This document shows positions 60,061-64,000 of a stretch of DNA of 64,000 bases, one piece after another. The DNA lies in the NCBI RefSeq assembly GCF_023856365.1, contig NC_064541.1:21802214-21866213 (forward strand), given 5' to 3'. Each line of letters begins with the position of its first letter. The stretch's first letter is position 1. The stretch is from Brienomyrus brachyistius (lineage: Eukaryota > Chordata > Actinopteri > Osteoglossiformes > Mormyridae). A model generated the notes under the pieces. The model ran no database searches. It had not been told where the DNA came from and saw only the letters and a list, made by a program, of their open reading frames with translations. A program made the position numbers and the translations under genes.

Positions 60061-62660
60061 CTTCTCCCTGGCTTTTCATTAACATCAGTGTTTGTTATTG
60101 TATTATTGGCTCTATTTCTCTTGCCCGCATCTTTTTTACAGGTTTTTATTCTGTTTTTGTTCCTATTCCTGACTGTCTTGGTTTGGGTTGTTTTTGAGCA
60201 GCGTTTACTATAAAAATATACATTTTCACTGATTGATTGAAATAACATGATGAAGTGTCGATTAGGTAAATATGGTATATATATGCCAGTGGTTGGGTCA
60301 ACAAATGCATGGGTGTATTGGATGGGTGTCACAAATACTTCGGAGAGGTTTTGACATGGCTAAGATGAAACACTTTGACACACAGAAAATGATTGTCTTC
60401 ATCAACAGGAAGATCATTTAGATCTTTTCTTTGACTTCATTAGACTTTTACACAGTACCGTATTTGCAAATTACTATTGTATGGAAGCAATAGGGAAAGA
60501 TAGCAAAATATATGGTCAAGGGACAAGTAGAAAACTTAAAATTAATTATAGTTAAACACTGAATTTTCCCTACATCATTGCAGTACATGTGTTCCTGCTG
60601 CCCAGTAAAGACAGTCTTTCTTTGATTAACTGAGACACTCCAACAACAGGTGGTCCACTGTTGTGGGTACTATGCGACTTTTGCATGCTGCGTGTCATTT
60701 GCAAATATCTTCTGCAGATCTTGTAATTCCTTTTCTGAAAGTTGCTGCTTGGATAAACCTCGAGAACTGCTGCTGTCGCTGCTGTTCTTTACCGCTTCCC
60801 TTGCTCTGCTTCTCCTGGTGGTTTGGTGGGGGAGACGGATAGCCAGATTTTTCAGAGAAAGAGGGAACTGGTGGTTAAAGCAGAATGAACACAGAAAGAG
60901 GAAGAGACACGAGAACCATGAAACAGTAGTTTTGCATAAGGTGCTATTTGTCTGATTTACGCTTTTGAACAGCGGAATAAGGAGACTGACAAAGCTTCTG
61001 TTGCTTGTTTGGAATTGGCCCAATGCTTTTAATCTGCGAATATTATTCACTTACGTTTACATTGATTATGTCCATGCATATTATGATATGTGGCCTATGG
61101 TCTGTATTGAACTGGCATCCCATCCAGGGGGACCCCAATCTTGTGTTCTGTTCTGCCTGGAACAGGTGCCAGTAACACCCCCCCCCCTGCCCAACCCTGA
61201 CTAGGAAAATGATAGATATAGATACATAGACACTGCATTTACTGATTTAGCCTGTGGCTAGAATGCATCAATGCGTCCGCCATATTGATCCAGGCAATGC
61301 TAGCCGATATTCAATGAATGTGGTGCTGCATTATTCTAGAGGAAAAATGTACTATAATGTACATATTTCTCAATGGATATTGATGAAAGTTGTTTTTTAC
61401 GTTTAAGAGTTCATGGTGTACATACGTTTCAAAAACAGGTTGATCACCAATTTTATTTACAGTCAAGATACATTAGTTGACGTTCAAAAGATTGCATAGA
61501 TATTCTGTAAACTGAATAGCTTATGTGGTGGAAAATAATTTTCTTGAGGAAGAAATAAAAGCGATAAAAACTCTTAAAATGATTTTGTTTTTTGTTTATT
61601 TCAATCTAGACATAAATACATAATTGTTATTAAAGGGATTACAATACCCAGCTGAGAAGTACATAATACAGACAGAACAATAAATATGTACACATGTATA
61701 ACAGGCAAATATATTCCTAATTAAAAATAAACAGATAGAAAAGCGCTTCATTTGGATAGCCCACCTACAGAGGGTGTACAAAATATTTGTAACATCTCAA
61801 CAACTTATTAGCTGAGATTCAACAATTCATAAAAGTTGCTTGAGTGGGTGGTCAAATTCAATTTAATTATTCTAGGAATACGTAGGAATGTTCATGAATC
61901 ATTGCATATATTCTATTTATTGTATATTCTGTTAGACATCTACAGACAATGAAACAGCTGAATTGTTGAATCTCAGCTAAGTTTTCCATTGTTGCCACTC
62001 TGTAATTTAAGAGTGTCCAGTTTGGCAATATGGTGCAGAAATGAGACATAAGTCATGAAGAGCAAAAAATTACGTTTGGCAAATTCAAACTGTGTTGCTT
62101 GAATGTGCTCTGTAACACACACTCCAACTCCAACGGCTCGCTCTGATGATGCGTTTGACTGGGGACTAAAGCATTCTGCTGATCCAATCACCTGCACTAT
62201 ATTTTTGGAAGGAATCATCAGTCCTCCTTTGCTTATTAGGACAAGAAAGCAGTATCTCTGATCAAATGATAGGATCAGTGCGTAATGTGTGCTGTGCTCC
62301 GGCACCTCAAACGCCACAGCCAATATAATTTAATTTAAGATTAATTTTACTCTGGAATAAATACAAATTCAACTGAAGAAATTTATATTTATAGAATTGT
62401 CCATGTTGTATGATTTTATCACATACATCCATCTAAATTAGTATGTTTTGCTTATCTGACTTTTGATTTGAAAGCACTGCAGAAATAAACTAGAAAATCT
62501 GACAGGAGAACGAGCAGAGACAGAGAGGAGAGGAGCAGCGTTTGTGGATGCTAATGCTAACGAGAAGGACTGCAAAAAGCAGCGTGAAGAGCACAACGCA
62601 GAGGAAAAGGCTGATGTAACTAACTGCATGATATCGCTAGAAAATACTGTTTAAGAAGGG
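60061..62660. other. Intergenic, no supported gene
   Basis: Only weak candidates: a minus-strand open frame at 61050-60670, a diverged SINE tail at 61110-61205 (GAACTGGCATCCCATCCAGG), the inverted repeat at 61808-61980, and a minus-strand open stretch at 62323-61973 that may be an unplaced transposon piece. Confidence 0.45.
61808..61980. repeat. Inverted repeat, 22-bp perfect arms
   Basis: Arms at 61808-61829 and 61959-61980 are exact reverse complements around a 129-base spacer. Outside the arms the match continues weakly (CAACAACTTA against the complement of the right flank). It could be a MITE end pair or a chance hairpin. Confidence 0.55.
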
Positions 62661-62661
62661 G

Positions 62662-63073
62662 GCGGCATGGTGGTGCAGTGGTTAGCACTGTTGCCTCAAA
62701 CCCTTTACTTCAGGGGTTACAAATAATGTAGCAGTACAATCTTACTTAATGTATTAATTACAGTAACAAGAAACTGTTATGTACTGATCCCATGTTTGTT
62801 CATCATTGATCAACCCAGGAGGGGGGGCCAGCCCATCGCAGGGCACACTCGCACACCATTCACTCACATATGCACACCTACGGGCAATTTAACAAGTCCA
62901 ATTAGCCTCAGCATGTTTTTGGACTGTGGGGGGAAACTGGAGTTCCCAGAGGAAACCCCACGACGACATGGGGAGAACATGCAAACTCCAGACACATGTA
63001 ACCCAGGCGGAGACTCAAACCCGGGTCCCAGAGGTGTGAGGCAACAGTGCTAACCACTGCACCACCATGCCGC
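62662..63073 (-). repeat. SINE copy with an inverted head duplicate
   Basis: 62810-63073 is a minus-strand SINE of the 21721 family, lacking only the 3' tail. At 62662-62698 the first 37 bases of the same SINE recur in plus orientation, perfectly inverted relative to 63037-63073. About 110 bases of unrelated sequence follow the duplicate. Confidence 0.75.
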
Positions 63074-63269
63074 ACCACCAGCTTTTCCACTGAAAAGATG
63101 CCTGGACTAATATGGCGACACTGCTGAAGTTTGTATCAGTGATCAATGCGGCGTCTATGTATCTATGTCTATGAGGATATGTGGATAAAAGATGGATTGT
63201 TAGAGGATGGATAATATGTGGTCTACAAAAATACCAAATATGTGTGATGTAAGGGCTCTAGCCAGCAGC

Positions 63270-63790
63270 CACATCACCTGCAGTTCAGACTAGGTAATCC
63301 ACCTGAAACTGAGCAGGTTTGGTGTTGAGCTGTTGGTGTGGCTGACAGCTTAGCCCATCCTGTAGTCGGTGTGGATCCCAATGCCCCAGTGCAGTGACCG
63401 GGACACTGCGCTGTAAAAATGGTGCCGACCTTTGGATGAGACTTAAGCCGAGGTCCTGACTCTCTGAGGTCACGAAAGATCCCTGGGTGTACTTTGAAAG
63501 AGTAGGGGTGGCACCCTGATGGCCTGGCTAAAATTGCCGACTGTGGCCTTGTCAGATCTGGTCTCCTAATCATCCCTTATATCTAATTGAATTCTCTCCT
63601 TCTACTTCACCACCTTAGTTACTGTGTGGTGAGCGTACTGGTGCAGAATGGCTGCTGCCGCATCATCCAGGCGGGGGCTACACAGTGGCAGTGGTTGAAG
63701 TGGCTCCCCATTGGTTGTATAATGTGCTGTCGGTGTCTTGAAAAGCGCGATATAAACGCAACGTTCATTCATATAAAATTCTGCAGGATT
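63270..63790 (+). repeat. Dispersed LINE/SINE 3' region
   Basis: It contains GCCCATCCTGTAGTCGGTGT, GACACTGCGCTGTAAAAATG, GGGCTACACAGTGGCAGTGG and CTTGAAAAGCGCGATATAAA, texts found at the 3' ends of many fish LINE/SINE copies. No intact frame. Confidence 0.5.
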
Positions 63791-64000
63791 CATTTTGAAG
63801 AACTTCTGGCATAGATCTTCTAAAGATACTTGCGGCTTTGAATGTCTTCTAATTGCCTGTCATTTTTAAGGCATTAAGTTAAACACCTACGAACTGGATG
63901 CAAGATCTAATTTTAAAATAAACTCCTTTATGGAAGAAGACTTATGAAAGACACATAAAACTATCATCTTTATATGAGAAAATCATAATTTCCTACAATG

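Overview
This window is nuclear DNA of a ray-finned fish, probably a teleost. Genes are split by GT-AG introns. DNA transposons, LINEs, tRNA-headed SINEs with GGATGG tails and long minisatellites fill the non-coding space. The species cannot be named from sequence alone. No operon, CRISPR array, phage or other prokaryotic feature is present.

Layout. (1) 0.3-5.2 kb, plus strand: a WD40-repeat protein whose 5' end is unresolved or lies outside the window. (2) 6.2-7.9 kb, plus: a small type I membrane protein best matched to PIANP. (3) 10.3-15.8 kb, minus: cops7a, COP9 signalosome subunit 7, with a probable untranslated first exon near 20.3 kb. Its first intron holds about 2.8 kb of a 30-bp minisatellite, split by a 598-bp DNA transposon. 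(4) 23.6-27.3 kb, minus: a five-exon type II C-type lectin with a QPD motif. An internally deleted hAT element sits in one of its introns. (5) 29-38 kb: repeats, namely a Tc1 copy, a gypsy integrase remnant, an L2-type LINE 3' end, a 36-copy 41-bp minisatellite and an internally deleted L1. (6) 39.3-45.4 kb, minus: a complete cd4 (CD4-1 type) of eight coding exons with four Ig domains, a membrane segment and a cytoplasmic CxC motif. (7) 46-64 kb: about 18 kb in which I find no convincing gene, only repeats and unique AT-rich DNA.

How it hangs together. In mammals PIANP, COPS7A and CD4 lie close together (human 12p13.31), so the order here looks like a conserved block. The stretch that in mammals carries MLF2, PTMS and LAG3 between COPS7A and CD4 holds here a C-type lectin and transposon debris. 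CD4 is the T-helper co-receptor that couples MHC class II recognition to Lck. The lectin is a likely innate sugar receptor. The other three genes are neural or housekeeping genes with no evident pathway link.

For the four genes traced exon by exon, intron phases close exactly and give predicted proteins of about 449+ (WD40, partial), 220 (PIANP-like), 256 (COPS7A), 242 (lectin) and 478 (CD4) residues. The most unusual points are the missing first disulfide cysteine of CD4 domain 1, the altered calcium-site tripeptide in the QPD lectin, and the transposon-split minisatellite in cops7a intron 1. I did not find a clear-cut new biological system.
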